64,000 bases of DNA, from the NCBI RefSeq assembly GCF_037975245.1, contig NC_092572.1:20944489-21008488 (forward strand). Direction: 5' to 3'. The position numbers and the translations under genes were made by a program. The DNA comes from Apostichopus japonicus (taxonomy: Eukaryota > Echinodermata > Holothuroidea > Aspidochirotida > Stichopodidae). Numbering within the stretch: position 1 is the first letter of the stretch; each line of letters opens with the position of its first letter. The notes beneath the pieces were generated by a model that made no database searches, was not told where the DNA came from, and saw nothing but the letters and a program-made list of their open reading frames with translations. Below are positions 11,848-24,329 of this stretch, one piece after another.

Positions 11848-13234
11848 GTGTGTAGTAATACATATTTATTTTATGTATTTTGTTCGGAGTTTGTTATACA
11901 TCGATCATGTTTTAGGCAAGTATAAAATTGAGAAATAAATGGAACACAAAGGGCAGCTCTCAGTAGGCTTAAAGCATGGAAACATTTCATGTGCCTAGAT
12001 TTTGATTCCTTGCCAAAGGCAAAAACGATCTGTGCAAGGTGAAGGTGCTGTGCACCATGCACTAAACTCTCATGCACTAAACTCTGAATTCTTTGTAAGC
12101 ATGATCTTTAAAGAATGGAGCTTAAAACTCCATATGAATGTAGTCCTTGATCGGTAGATAATTTTTCATGGTTTGTATGGAGGTTAAAGCATTAAGGGTC
12201 AACTGAACTTAAAGTCTGTAAACTTTGTTCAGGTGATATCTCACCAGATATGGTGCTTGGGGTTCAAATGTGGTATGTAGGTTGCAGAAAATCCCTGCTG
12301 TTTTTCATCTGAGGTCAACTAGATCGTAACAATCAATGTTGTTTCACTAAAAGAGGTGAAAGTTGCTTTGATCTTCAGCCTTCTATTTCAACTGTAAGTG
12401 CACATCAGTCATTACAGCATGACAATTGTTCATCAATGAACCTTTTGGTCAACAAGACAGAATGGTAAATCTTGCATTGTATTCAAAGTTGCATCTCACA
12501 TTGGCAAGGAATTACAAAGTCATTTTAATATCTCGTCAAAGGTCAGGAAACAGCTTCCAAAAATTCCCTAGCAATGAAGGGTCAACAGGAATTGAGCTAG
12601 TGGTAGCCAATGGATGTTCATAGCTTGACTGGTGAACAATAATTGTATGAGTTTATTCAAAACATCAGTAGTACCACAGTTTGCATAGGATTGTTCATAC
12701 TGGAAGTCTGCAACTCTGCCTATGTTACCATCTTCCCTGCCTATAGCAAATACCAAGTACAAACTCCCTGCAAGGGTTGGTGGTGTATTATAGAATCCTC
12801 AGCCAGTGCGAGCCATTAAATGAAGAAAAAATATGCCCAACACCAACTTACTGTAACCTAACATATTTCTTCAACAGTGACTGACTTTTGCACTTACATC
12901 TACTCCCTTAACAGTTTGATACTCAAAATTATTAATTACTCTAACAGACATTACCCGCCCATCTATTGCACTTGATCAGTCAATCCTGTACGCTCAAGTC
13001 AGTTTGGCATTGCTGGTGCTCAAGTTCCTCAGTTGCATAGAAAAGTGATGAAAATGCATGGATTTCTTAATTTGGTTTATCAACCCTTGAAAGACAGCTA
13101 CCATGATAAATGTCATAAAACTCTTTAACATTGATTTGTACTTGTTGAGTGTCCTCATGAAAGATTGATATTTCTGTGTTAGGAAAATTTATAAGTGTAA
13201 AAGTACCTTGTTTTTTGTTTGTTTTTTAACACAG
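11848..13234 (+). other. Intron of the SAM/HECT-like gene; no other gene seen
   Basis: Flanked by GTGTGT and TTTTTTAACACAG splice signals. Contains only short shadow frames. Confidence 0.5.
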
Positions 13235-15473
13235 CTTGATGAAGACATCATTGCCCTCATGAAAGAAAATGAGCTGACTTCAATAATCCCTGCAATGGGG
13301 GGGACAGATATGCTGTCATCAAGTTTTGTCAAGAAATAGCAAATGACAAGCCAGCAACATCAGGATTGTCTATTAATCGAGGAACAGGTAATCTGCTCAG
13401 TAAACTAAGGGCTAAACTGAAGCTAAAGCAAAACAGAGAGGAGAGTGATGGAAGTTCACCAGATGAAGACATACAAACAGATCGTGGTAAGCGACTGATA
13501 GGGAACAAAAAGGCATCAAAGGGGAAGCGAAAGATCCAACTTGGTTGGATTGATTTCAACTTCAAGGAGGATGAATATAAACAAGTTAGAATACAAAATG
13601 GAGGTGGAACAAGGCAAGTACGTGTAGACAGAAATGCTAAACAGGATGATATTCTTGAAATAGCCAAGGGCCTCTTTTTCCCTAACGGAAAGTCACCTCG
13701 AGGTAAGCTTTCAGATTTTACCCTCAGCTTGACAGATTTTCGCCGTTTATCTAGGGCTGCCTTTTTTGGACGGTGGTGTGCTGGGGAAGGGTGTTTTGTT
13801 TCGCTGCGTGCTGGTCGTCCTTTTGTAGTTTTTTAATATTTCAGTGGGGGGTTGGGCGTTTTGTCTCTGCAGGTCGGTGAGCGTATGTACTTTTTTTGGC
13901 TCGCTTGACCTGAGGTTTGTTTGTAAGAATGGGATGGTTTGGTAGTGCCGTTTGGCCGTGACGTTTTGTATCCCGTATGACGGGTCACGTAAAAAGCACC
14001 CTCAGCTTGACAGATATCAGCATGCAGGAGGTAGGAAAGGACATGACAATTGGTGAAATGTATGATGCTTTCAAAGTTCCAATGCTCAGGTGCTACATTT
14101 CAACTAAGATGAAAAGATTATCAATTGCCAAATAGTTTGATGCATTTGATGATGACATCTTAACGGTAAGCTCTGAAGAGGAATTTCCAAGCATTGGATG
14201 TGAAGTGGAAGTAAAGACAAGTTCTCCTGAACCTCAGGATGGTTCCATAGATGATCATTTCAACTGGGAACTTGCACCATTGGAAAATACTTCTGCATGT
14301 GCATCTCAAAATACTTCCAATGAGCTCCTTGATTGTGCTTCTGAAAATAGAGATTGTGATACATGTAATGTACACACTATTCCAGATGTGCACAGTGACA
14401 CTACATCAGGTACACCAACTGTACAGTTTGGGCAAGTGAATGACAGAGAAGTGCTTAACATTACGGAAGAAGAAACTTGCAAATTAAGAGATGAACTTGT
14501 TGTCCTTGTGCGAAGGTCTAATGTGGTTGATGACATGGTGAATGCTTTTAGTGAATCCTCAGTATTGGACAAAGAGCTTAAGGTGCGTATGATTCTTCCA
14601 AATGGTGATGTTGAGAGAGGGGAAGGAGATGGTGTCTACAGAGATGCACTGTCAGAATTTTGGGCTTCATGTACTAAATGTACCACAGGCAACACATACA
14701 AAGTGCCATTCATACGTCATGACTATGGAAAAGAGAAGTGGGAGGCCATTGGAAGGATTCTACTGAAAGGCTGGGACGATTTGAAGTACCTACCACTCAT
14801 GCTTGCTTCAATATTTATGGAGCACTGCATATATGGAAAGAGGGAGTCAGATTTACTGCACTCATTCATGAAGTTTGTATCAGATTATGAAAGAGATATG
14901 TTTGAAAAGTCATTGGTAGAGTTCCCTGAAGACACTGAGGATCTTCTTGATGTCTTGTAAGAGTATGACTGCAAACGACTGCCAACTCATGCAAATTTCA
15001 AGTACCTACTTCAATTGATTGCCCACAAGGAACTGATTCAGCGACCTATGTTTGTAACAAACTGCTGGAGGCCATTATTCAAGCCCATCAGAGCAGCAGT
15101 ACTTCAAAGTGAGTTTCTTGACATGTATGAGAACCTCATACCAACACCCAAAACAGTTCTAAAGATCATATCTTTCCCTGAAAATCTCACAGCACCCCAG
15201 TACAGTGTACACAGCTTTCTGAAGAAGTATATAAGATCTTTGAACCCAGACAAGCTTGGACTCTTTCTAAGGTTCTGTACAGGGTCTGACATTCTTTGCT
15301 GTAAGCAGATCAGGGTAAGATTTACTAAGCTGGAGGGATTTACACGTCGTCCAGTAGGACATACATGTGGGTGCATTCTTGGTCTGCCTGAGACATATGC
15401 ATGTTACATTCACCTTAAGAATGAGTTTGATGTCATTCTTGCTAGTGATGTGTGGATAATGGATCTGGTTTAA
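13235..15473 (+). pseudogene. HECT-like E3 ligase family pseudogene (SAM-like end, central domain, HECT-like C-lobe)
   Basis: One long former exon. It starts with the second half of a SAM-like module (13235-13345). A basic linker and a conserved block (QLGWIDFNF...NGGGTRQVRV, then KGLFFPNGKS) follow, then an acidic linker, and from about 14560 a HECT-like region (RMILPNGDVERGEGDGVYRD...). The C-lobe-like end contains LRFCTGSDILCC and RRPVGHTCGC, where the Cys in HTCGC matches the position of a HECT catalytic cysteine by inference. Damage: a frameshift in a G run near 13297-13304, a Tx1-like insertion at 13738-13997, an in-frame TAG at 14133-14135 and an in-frame TAA at 14958-14960. Removing the insertion plus one TSD restores the frame exactly. 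Active members would be ubiquitin ligases; this copy is dead. Confidence 0.75.
13738..13997 (+). mobile_element. 5'-truncated Tx1-like LINE 3' end, 18-bp TSD
   Basis: The insert begins with the last codons of the LINE ORF2 (FRRLSRAAFFGRWCAGEGCF) and carries its 3' UTR to GGTCACGTAAAAAGC. It is flanked by a perfect 18-bp duplication, ACCCTCAGCTTGACAGAT, at 13720-13737 and 13998-14015. The same 3' end is present in the full-length element at 26031-31143. The ORF2 tail is fused in frame to the host gene by chance. Confidence 0.95.
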
Positions 15474-16360
15474 GCGCCCACCTTACCTTGCTTTTGGGGA
15501 TCAAACTATTGGTAACACTATTGTATACAATTATTTTTTGTTTAAATAAGTACAGTTACAACTATAAGTTTAAGTTTTTCAAGTTATATGCCAAGAGGCA
15601 GAGCCAGCACCTTGTAATGATGATGGTTTTCATCCAGATGGTACCATTATACAAGAGTATTTGGTTTCGTCAGCCACAGAACGGTGAGATGCTTCCATCC
15701 ATGCAGCAAATCAGTTGATATCGCGTTTTGTTTCAAAGTTCACTTAAAAAAGTTTTAAGGTTTAAAAGTTTTATGTTCCTTTTATTGTTTCTCAAAAAAT
15801 TTCCAAAAAACTCAGATATGGTAAGACACATATAATACTTGAAATAAAAACTTGTTGGTGATGATATGCAGAGGTAGTGTTACTTTCATTGTTACAAAAT
15901 GATATGGTAAAACTATGTTTATTGTTATGGTCATATACACAGTTTTATTACTTTATGGTTCCTACAAGTTGAGTTAACCTGTCAAGTTTTTGTTGTCATT
16001 ACTGTTTCTCAGCAAATATGCAAATAATTCAGATGCACTACTTTGAAACACTGTAATATGAAGAAAAAGTTAGTGAAGTTTTTATATATTCAAGTGCAAG
16101 TTGCCACCAGGGTATATGCAGGACAAATAAAGACACTGGTGAAATGGGTTCTCGCCTTCTTATTCAAAGCATAAATGCTTTCGGAGGATACACTGATATA
16201 TGTTTCTGTCGTGATTCAACAAAGCTGCCCGAAGTTGAAGCTATTAACACTGTTTACCTGTCATTCAAGACTAAATGTAATAAACTGTTGGAAACAGTTT
16301 ATGCCAATTGTTTCATGTTTTCTTGGATACCTTGTTGGTTCTGTCCGTGTCATGAAGTCA
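15474..16360. other. Flank of HECT-like pseudogene; candidate poly(A) signals; no gene
   Basis: AATAAA hexamers occur near 15842 and 16125 and could have served the pseudogene. The 76-codon frame at 16144-16374 on the + strand resembles nothing I know. Confidence 0.35.
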
Positions 16361-17216
16361 TCAACGGACCCTGAGCAAGTTTCTGATAGCTTCCCTTAGG
16401 TACAGATACACAGCTTCCTGGGGGCTAGTTGGTGGCAGCCAGTTTCGCTCATTCATGAGAACACAACAAAGCTCGAAAACCTCTTGAGAACATGGGAAAT
16501 CATCTTCAAATCGACACTCTTCTCGACAAACTTCCAATTCATCTGGTTCGACATGGTGCATTCGTGGTGCAAAATACATCATTGTTGGCCTACCGAATGG
16601 TCCTGGGTGTAACCTTGACCTACTGATGCGATGAGTATTCCATTCCAAGACTGTATTATCCAATTCTTCCTGTGTAGAGGTAAAATATTACATTGGTAAC
16701 ATGTAATGGTAACATATATTGCATTCAGTAGGTAAGAGAACATTTCTAAAGTTGGTTGAAAGCTTGTGCTAAAACTCAACATTTGATGTCTGTACTACTT
16801 ATTTTCCTACAGTATGTTTGCCTGCCTGTTCTTGACATAACTGGTACGGGGGGGGGGGGGGGGGACAACACAACATATCTGTAAAGGTCACAGCTGCCTG
16901 CATGTCCTGACTGCTATTGACCGAGCTAGGTTATTCTGTTATAATAGAACACTTTATATGAAACTAACCTGAATGGTATTCGAAAAGCAAAACTGAATTA
17001 AATCTTTATCTAAGTAACTTCCGTCGAAAGCTGTTTCCACGTTTTATGATGAAACCAGCGGTATCCATGGAGCTTACCAGATCGTTCGAGTTCATTGTAC
17101 ATATATATAGCTACATCGAGAAGATCACTGTGGTTTTTCCGTCGGAAAAGTCCTTCATTGCCCATCAATCTTTTCAGGTGCCGTTTGCTCAGAGTAATGT
17201 TGTCTAATTCAAATAG
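16361..17216 (-). pseudogene. Integrase-core transposase-like pseudogene, core deleted
   Basis: Two minus-strand pieces of one protein type. The N-terminal piece (about 17216-17010) reads TLSKRHLKRLMGNEGLFRRK...LERSGKLHGYRWFHHKTW, a helix-turn-helix-type lead-in. The C-terminal piece (16669-16361), after an acceptor CTACACAG, reads EELDNTVLEWNTHRISRSRL, then GRPTMMYF and ECRFEDDFPC. I recognise these as the two ends of a multicopy integrase-like (DDE) family common in fish and marine invertebrates. The catalytic middle is absent between 17010 and 16670. Family name uncertain; IS3EU-type is possible. Confidence 0.6.
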
Positions 17217-17339
17217 AGCAGTGCATTTCGTTATTTGTTAGACCCAAACGAAAGTAATAGTGAATTCGCTTCAAACGTTTTGCCTCCATTGTCACTGAAA
17301 AGCTATCCAGCAGAACCAAAGCAAACGTATGCATTAAAC

Positions 17340-17447
17340 CTACGACTAATTTGTAATAACTGATTATTATTTCGTAACTACGAATTATTAATTCGTAATA
17401 ACGGATTATTAATTCGTAATTACGAATATAAAATATTCTTTTGTTTG
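17340..17447 (-). repeat. 21-bp palindromic AT repeat, copy B
   Basis: The reverse complement aligns with the repeat at 10549-10625 over about 70 bases with few differences. The unit resembles TCGTAATTACGAATTAATAAT. On the minus strand it translates as RNYELIIRYYELIIRSYEII, a 7-residue repeat. Confidence 0.85.
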
Positions 17448-19124
17448 GCACTAATGGTATTTCGTAGTTTTGCTTAGGCTTGCTTAGAACTATTTCGTGC
17501 TATTGCATAGTATCTCCAGGAGAGTTATTGTTTTTGTGACTTAGATTAGCTTTGGTTGATTGGATGTGATTGATATTGCAGTCAGTATTTTATTTTTCTG
17601 GGACATTTTTGTATAACAATTTATTCAAGTGTTTGTGGAGGCCTCCTCCTACTCTTAGAAAATTGTTTTGCTGGATTGGCAGGTTCATTTCTTGCCCATA
17701 GTTATTGTTATTTTACAATTGTTTTGGGAGTTAAACTTAAGGATTTTGTATTTACATTCGTTGTTATTTGCCAGATTAACTTCATCGAGGGCGATGATGT
17801 GAATCGGGGGGAACCTGTAGCAAAGTGAAATATTGCCGTTTTGTTATGAGCGTTACCCCCTCTAAGGGATGTGATATGTAAATGTGCACCTCTAAGAACA
17901 TCCAGGTTTCTAGAGCATGAGCCTCATGGGAAATTAGTGTCATTGTTTTTATATATTTTTGACCGTAATTTACCTCTTTTTGAATAGTATTTCCGTATGT
18001 GTTGGATTGTACTTGTGTAACTTTCCGAGTTCCATCATTTCGGGCGTTATTTCTGATAGTTTGATCAGTTTATCAATTTTTGAGTCTTGGTTGTTGAGAT
18101 GAGCATGCTTTCACTGGTTCCTTTGTTCGCTTCGACCATCGTATTTTCGATAGAGAAGACGCACACTGGTTGAGACGAGAATATAATTACAATTTGCGAT
18201 GTAAATTAACTTAGTTTTACTGATTGATAAGGGTTTGGCGGATTGATGAACCTAACAGGTTACCTGTGCTGACTTGATGCTGGATGAGTTACTGACCGAT
18301 TAATTTCTGGGCCGAGGCTGTTTTACCTGTAATAAAGATTGATTACGGCAACACTTGAACTTCTGTCTGCTAGTTTGTTTTCGAGCTAGGATCCCAAAAC
18401 TATCGCGAAACATCTCGCCCCGTTTTATATCACACAATTTGGTGTGGGTCAAGACTTCATTTAAGGTCACCAGGGGTCATATATTGAAAACCTTGTAAAC
18501 ACTATATTCACACATATTTTGCATGTGGCTTCCCATTGTGTGTTCAATGTCTCAATGTGTGTTTGCCAAATTTTAACTTCGACCTTTCCAGCTTACTGCC
18601 CAAAAAGCTCAGTAAATATAACTGTTCTATGTAATTTTCATATTAATATCCATTATTTTTTGATATTTATCTGTCGTTAAATATTAGGAGCTGAATAAAA
18701 TTCGCCAGAATTTTTATCCAGTCCATAGAGTCTACAAAATTCAATGAAACTTTGCAAGCCCCGCCCAACAGATCGGGCGGCAATCAAATCTCTGTTTTGT
18801 TTGAAATTCCATGAAACCCACCTGGTCAGAATGCATTTAGAATAAGAAACATTGAATCTGCTTCGGAAGTTTTTTTTCCCCCGAAATTCATCAGCAAACA
18901 CATATTGAGACTTTAATGAGTACAAGAAAGTGTTTTTGGTGGAGGTCATTTTGGGGTCATCAATGGTCAAACTCTGTTAAGCCTTTTAATCACAAATGTT
19001 GTAAATATGGTCATTTGGGGTCAGCAGAGTCCGAATGTGAAAGTATCAAAAGTACTATATTTGAGAACGTTACCTTTAAAAGAGACGATGTATGCTTGGA
19101 ATATTATCCACATTTTGGTATAGG
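17448..19124. other. No gene; weak LTR-like segment at about 17817-18436
   Basis: A polypurine-like AATCGGGGGGAACC precedes TGTAGCAAAGTG at 17817, and the segment could end at ATATCACACA (18436), with AATAAAG at about 18332. No second copy, TSD or coding sequence backs it, so an LTR call is weak. Sequence at 18440-19120 is featureless apart from GGTCA-rich words. Confidence 0.25.
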
Positions 19125-20085
19125 TGTAAGATGGTCAGCTCTTACATAAAGTTTTCTTTTGTTCCATAGTTTTACTTGTTTATTAGTTCACTGTACAGTG
19201 TGTGTATTTGTATGTTGCTTGTGGTGGTAAAAGGAGGGGGGATTAAGATTTCTCCTTCTGGGTTGCTAATTAAGCAACTATCTTTATTCTTCCTGGAAAT
19301 TAGCCCTCACAGGAAATGGGGTCTGAGTATACTCTATATATTATAGGAACAAAGGAGTTTTATGAGGGTATAGGGAGTCAGGCAGTTGGCCATAAGTATT
19401 AGAGCAAGACAGTTGTAAAAGAGAAGAAATATAGTTTTAATGCTGGATAGTTTGGTTTAAACCTTAATTTACAAGTTCAATTTACTATATAGTCCTTATG
19501 ATTTTATGGAAGGAGTGATATTCTACAGACAGTCTGGGACAATATTTACTATAAAGAATATTATTTACTTAGAGGATATTATTTTACCATAAAGAATATT
19601 CCGGGACACCATTTGTTATAACTGACATTATTTTACCAAGGATATACACATTATTTTACTGGAGGATAGCCTGGGACTTCATTGCTTATTAATTAAAGGA
19701 TACTATTTTGTTGGGATCAGACATTCATTATACCATTTATCTGTTCAACTCTATACTGAAGTCTTGGAATATCTGATGTCGTGGAAGACCTGTATCTGAT
19801 GTCACCAGCACGCCAACTCACCAGAACACCTTTATAAATTAAGTGTATTTACTTTACTTTTGGGTGCGCACCTCACTACTGTAAGTTGTTTTATTTAATT
19901 CTTTGACTGGGCCCAGATCAGCTGTACTGTATATTGTTTGTTGTTCATAATTATATTTTAATTTGATCCAAACCAGTTGAGTTTTATATTTTTTATGTGT
20001 CTTGCTCTGTGTTTGGTCTTCACACCAAACCCAGAGTTCTCTGATCAAGAAAAACACTTATTTTTCAGTGGCAAACACCCTTACA
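19125..20085. mobile_element. Candidate solo LTR with 4-5 bp TSD
   Basis: A 961-bp segment begins TGTAAGATGG and ends ACACCCTTACA, so its tips TGTAAG and CTTACA are inverted repeats, as in LTRs. TAGG occurs directly on both sides (19121-19124 and 20086-20089), extendable to ATAGG if the terminal A is shared. No coding capacity. No second copy in the window to confirm. Confidence 0.5.
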
Positions 20086-21453
20086 TAGGTGTAAGCTCAG
20101 GTAAGGTTTGCAAAAGTCACTGCACTCCATCTGCGGTATGAACTTCAGTCAGGGTTAGCTTGCTGCATATGCAATGTATAGAAAGGGAAGTAACTGCTGA
20201 GAGGGATTTCCCCTGCAGAACTTTCCCCTCTGGTTTCATGGAGTCACTCCAAGGTTAATGTATGTCGTCCAGTTACCGAGTTGTTGACAATTCATAATCA
20301 TGGACGTTAAATATGAATCTAAGAGACGGTCAGCTGGCGGATTTCATAAACCAATGATGGCTTCTTCGTGAGTTTCTGGATACAGGAGGATCTAAAATAC
20401 AAGCATTTTCCTTGTTCCAGATTTGCTTCTTTTGTTTATTGTTTTATTCATACAAAAAAAATTCTTGCGGAGGACTCTATGCGATGGTGATTGTATGTGT
20501 GACAACTAATTTTCTTCAAAAACGAATGTGCGCCTGAGTCTATAATTTTTTTTAAAACTTTTCTTAAGCTACTCTTTACCTACATTCCTATGAACAAACT
20601 TGAGTGTTCCGGTGCCCACACTAGGAGTAATAGCCGTCCAAAGTTGACCCAATGTTAAAGGTTATCGTACGTACGTACATACCGATTCCTCACACTAATC
20701 GTTTCATTATCTGCTGAAGGTGCTAAGATGACTTAATCATAAGAAGATTTCCATGATGATCGTGATCAGTATCGTAAAATTGGATGTTTATCAACGTTAT
20801 ATTTATGTGAAGCCCAGGGCCTAACGATCAACAATTCGTTCTTTTTGTTTTAACCCGTTAACTGGCGAACGTATAACGTAGCAGCGACTAGACTGAGTTA
20901 GACCCAGACTAACGCTAAAACAATGTAGCCTATGTTCTGCTGGTGCAACTCAGTGGTAAGTGGTATAGGCACATGTAGCTGGATATATATTAGCCTAAAC
21001 AAAGTCTCAGCCAGCAAAGGATACGACGTAGTAGGCTAGCTGGCTACACTGTTGCGGCATAACATGGAAGTCGATAGAGGTTTGTGTGCTAGCTTTACTT
21101 TTAGTATAGGCTTGGTATTAACCAATACGGGGAACCGATTCAGTATTCATAATCAGTATTCATGTATGTAATAATTTTGTAATGGTGCAGGTTAAAAGCC
21201 CTCTACATACATGTCCATGGCAGAGCTATCATTCAAAAAGAAATCATAAGGGTACAGAATGACGAAGTAACAATCAAATTTATTGGTTTTTTAAGGAAAA
21301 GTCGCCCAGGAAAGAACCTGGAAACGAAAACCAAACCACCAAACGACCGATCCGCTCTCAACCCCACCCCCTCTCTCTCCCTCACAGGGACTGTGAATTG
21401 CATGGCTCAAGCAGACCAGCGATATGTGGGCCTAGCTGGTTCAAGTGCACGGC
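20086..21453. other. No gene recognised
   Basis: Only short random frames. Several TAGGCCTA-type words and pyrimidine runs (CCCCACCCCCTCTCTCTCCC near 21362). Confidence 0.5.
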
Positions 21454-21841
21454 TATGGAACGCCAAAACGGACATTATTCAATAACTTTCTATGTAGCTT
21501 TTAACCTCTACAGTAGTAAATTTGTGTCACATAATGAGAAAACCAATTGGGCAGTTTTTCAGCCAACAGAAAGGTCACCATTTCGGACAAGAATCATATT
21601 GTCTTTATTATGCAGTTTTCACCGCATAACGACTTCAAGAAAAATCGTAGTCATTAATGCAGCAATATTTACAGACAAATAATGATCCCGAAAAAAATTA
21701 TGCGGCAATGTTATTGTCAATTAAGCACTAACGTAAATCTTACTCATCATGCGGCAGTCTTTACTGCAGCATAACAGCTTGTGTTAACGTACTCGTTATT
21801 CGGCAACAGTTACTGAATAATGTCCGCTTTGGCGTTCCATA
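21454..21841. mobile_element. 388-bp MITE with TATGG termini and 6-bp TSD
   Basis: Terminal inverted repeats TATGGAACGCCAAAACGGAC and its near-perfect complement extend about 33 bases (one A/G and one A/G change). The target duplication CACGGC is at 21448-21453 and 21842-21847. Internally, ATGCGGCA and TTTACTGC words recur in both orientations. The termini resemble those of the large inverted-repeat element at 24363-40905, which also has a 6-bp TSD. Confidence 0.9.
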
Positions 21842-21847
21842 CACGGC

Positions 21848-22626
21848 GAATTAATTGTTATCCTTATATTGCCAATACACAAACAGGAGCAGTGTACACT
21901 TCATAGATCATTATGGCGACAGGAAGGAGGGGGAGACTACTGAGCAACATTCTTTACCAGGGTTGGATATGATACAGCTGTCGTATGGATAGGACAAGCA
22001 ATTTTAGCATCCAGCACAGCTTTGCAGTATTAAGTCTTTTCACATGGATTCTTTAACATGAGAAGGGAATTTCTTTCATTTGTAATCATTTTTCTCGTCT
22101 ATATATCTACAACACCCCTAATATCAACTACACTGTAAAAAAAAAATCCACACAAGTGCGTATTTTTATTTAACTTCAGAAATTTCTTATCTGTCATTTG
22201 AGCATAGCCAGATGAGTACGCTTTTCTCTATCACAGTGAATTGTAGAAGTTAGCACATCTTTTTGGATTTACCAGACTCGTGACTAATTTTATTGGTATT
22301 GAGATACTGAACAACAACAACGCTTCAGTTTACCTGTCGCTGTAAGTTCCCGTCACTCCGAATGGTAAACATATTAAAATGTTATGAAGGTACTCTGACG
22401 CTATGTATTTCGGAAATTCAACAACAATACATTAGTGTTAAGATGTATGACCTAAAGGCATCCGTAGTTTTCTCCTTGCTTGGCAGAGGATGAACAACTG
22501 CCCATAATAACAATCCAGTGACCTTTGACCTGGGTCTATTGCTCATCCTTGTTTGGATGCATCACATGGTCACAAAAGACACTATTGTTTTAATTTGGTT
22601 TATTTAGGGAAGAGCAGGTCAAGACC
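21848..22626. other. No gene recognised
   Basis: A/T-rich sequence without usable frames, upstream of the gypsy-type LTR candidate. Confidence 0.5.
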
Positions 22627-22803
22627 TGTTGGGGAGGAGAGGTTGGGAAGAACAAGGGAGAGATTTAGGTTAGTGAATTACTCTGGTAGAAGGTGGACTA
22701 CAGCTAAACTACAGATGTAGCTTTCCGCTATAATTGATGTCTATTTCTATTTTTGTGTGTGAATTGTGCATATTCAAACAGTGTTCCTGGTGGGAACATG
22801 ACA
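22627..22803 (+). mobile_element. Candidate 5' LTR of a gypsy-type element
   Basis: A 177-bp segment begins TGTTGGGGAGG and ends GGGAACATGACA. It is followed with no gap by TGGTGGCAGCGGTGGGA, which has the TGG start expected of a primer-binding site pairing with a tRNA 3' end. A gag gene follows 0.7 kb downstream. No 3' LTR is visible to confirm the limits. Confidence 0.45.
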
Positions 22804-22820
22804 TGGTGGCAGCGGTGGGA
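22804..22820 (+). other. Candidate primer-binding site
   Basis: TGGTGGCAGCGGTGGGA directly follows the candidate LTR. The tRNA partner was not identified. Confidence 0.4.
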
Positions 22821-23487
22821 TTTACAGCCAGGGACCTTACTGATAAGAGTATCTGGTAAAGCCGAATGGCACCTTCATCGTCGAATTGTGGTGCACTTTA
22901 ATGGAACAGTGGAGATCGATAAAACATTGCAGACATGGACAAATCACCAAGAAATCTTCGATTATTACACAGTCATTTTTTGAAATGACTGGTGTTAACT
23001 TTTGTAGTACAGTATGTGAGACGTGAGACTTTCGTTTTATGAACGTGATCACAACGGTGAAGAGGAGATCATTTAATGTCATGCTTGTGACGCAATCTAC
23101 ATATGAAACACGAGAAAAGAATCTTTGTCTAGCTTTATGTTGTACGTTGGAATATTGGTCGTCTTTGGAAGTTTTGGTCGTGATTGCGTGTTTCGTACTG
23201 GTGTATGGCTAACGTGATGTCGAGGACATTATTGTGCAGGGTTTATTAGCTTTGGCTTTTTAGATACCGGAGTGTGAGGCTCCTTTCTGGTGTGGCTGGT
23301 AGTCGACGGCAAACTAGCTGAGGGTTTATCTGTGGAATTTGAAGTGTCTGGCAGACTCGGTGTACTGGAAGACTGAGAGGCTCATCATATAAGCGGAAGA
23401 GTGAGTACCCTTCCCCTTGAGTGTATATGAAGCAGAAATAAGGCAATATATTAAGTCATGCACTGTATTTCCTTTTCATAAATTAAG

Positions 23488-24329
23488 ATGGCCAGTAGAG
23501 GTAATTCTGGTAGCAGCAATGGTCCGTTAACGAGATCGCAAGTAATGAGGAGGTACAAGAGGGGGCACCCCGAGAATGCTTTCACGTCCTTTGGGGTTGA
23601 TGAGGATCAGGGAACCAGCCAATCAAAAAATTTCATGCAGGAACTGCTCAGATGCCCTCATGAAATTGCCGGCGCTGACATGAACAAGATCAGCGCAGAG
23701 AGCTGAATGCACGTATATCAGCTTTAGAGGGCGGGACACCGATAAGAGACCCCCTTTAAGTTAGATATACCCCGTTTTAGTGACCGGGACAACGTGGATA
23801 TTTCTTTGAGGGCATTTGAACTCCTCATGATTGCCAATAACATACAAGAGAATTCGTGGGCATGCCACATTGCGCCTCGTTTAACTGGGAAGACTAGAGA
23901 AGCATACACCTCTTTACCTGTAGGAAAGTATAGTTATAGTGAACTAAAGCGTGCGATATTGGCAAAATGTCAGCTCAGTGCTGAGGCTGATAGGCAGAAA
24001 TTTAGGAATTCTGTTAAAGAGAATAACGAATCCTTTGAAGAGTGGGGTGTCCGGCTGAAAAGCGTTCTTGAGAGATGGCTTCACACAGCAGGTGTTGAGT
24101 CCGGGAATCCCCTCATTTCCAGGAATTAATCCTAACAGAGCAAGCTCTGGAAAAAATGAGTTGGGTATTTGGTTAAGGGAGAAACAGCCAGAGGGTTTGT
24201 CGGAACTTACAAAACTTGCAGATGAGTATGTATTTGTTAGAGGAATTAAGCATAGTGGTCCATCTCAGAGTAGAAATAGATGTAACCAAAAGGCTTTAAA
24301 ATCAAATCAAGAGTCAACAAGGACATGAG
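23488..24329 (+). pseudogene. Gypsy-type gag remnant (SCAN-like capsid)
   Basis: A start ATGGCCAGTAGAGG lies in a reasonable context. The first 72 codons end at a TGA (23704), after which homology continues in another frame. The region 23790-24130 reads AFELLMIANNIQENSWACHI, RLTGKTREAYTSLP and FEEWGVRLKSVLERW, and after a second frameshift at about 24115 IWLREKQPEGLSELTKLADE. This is the capsid-type gag found in Ty3/gypsy elements of fish and invertebrates. It is cut off at 24329, where copia LTR sequence begins. No zinc knuckle, protease or pol remains. Confidence 0.75.

Noticed and set aside
13366-13836. A single 156-codon protein
   Set aside because: Its last 33 residues come from a LINE insertion bounded by an 18-bp TSD; the host frame continues after the insertion.
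16144-16399. Plus-strand frames as a gene
   Set aside because: No homology, and they partly overlap the minus-strand integrase-like exon.
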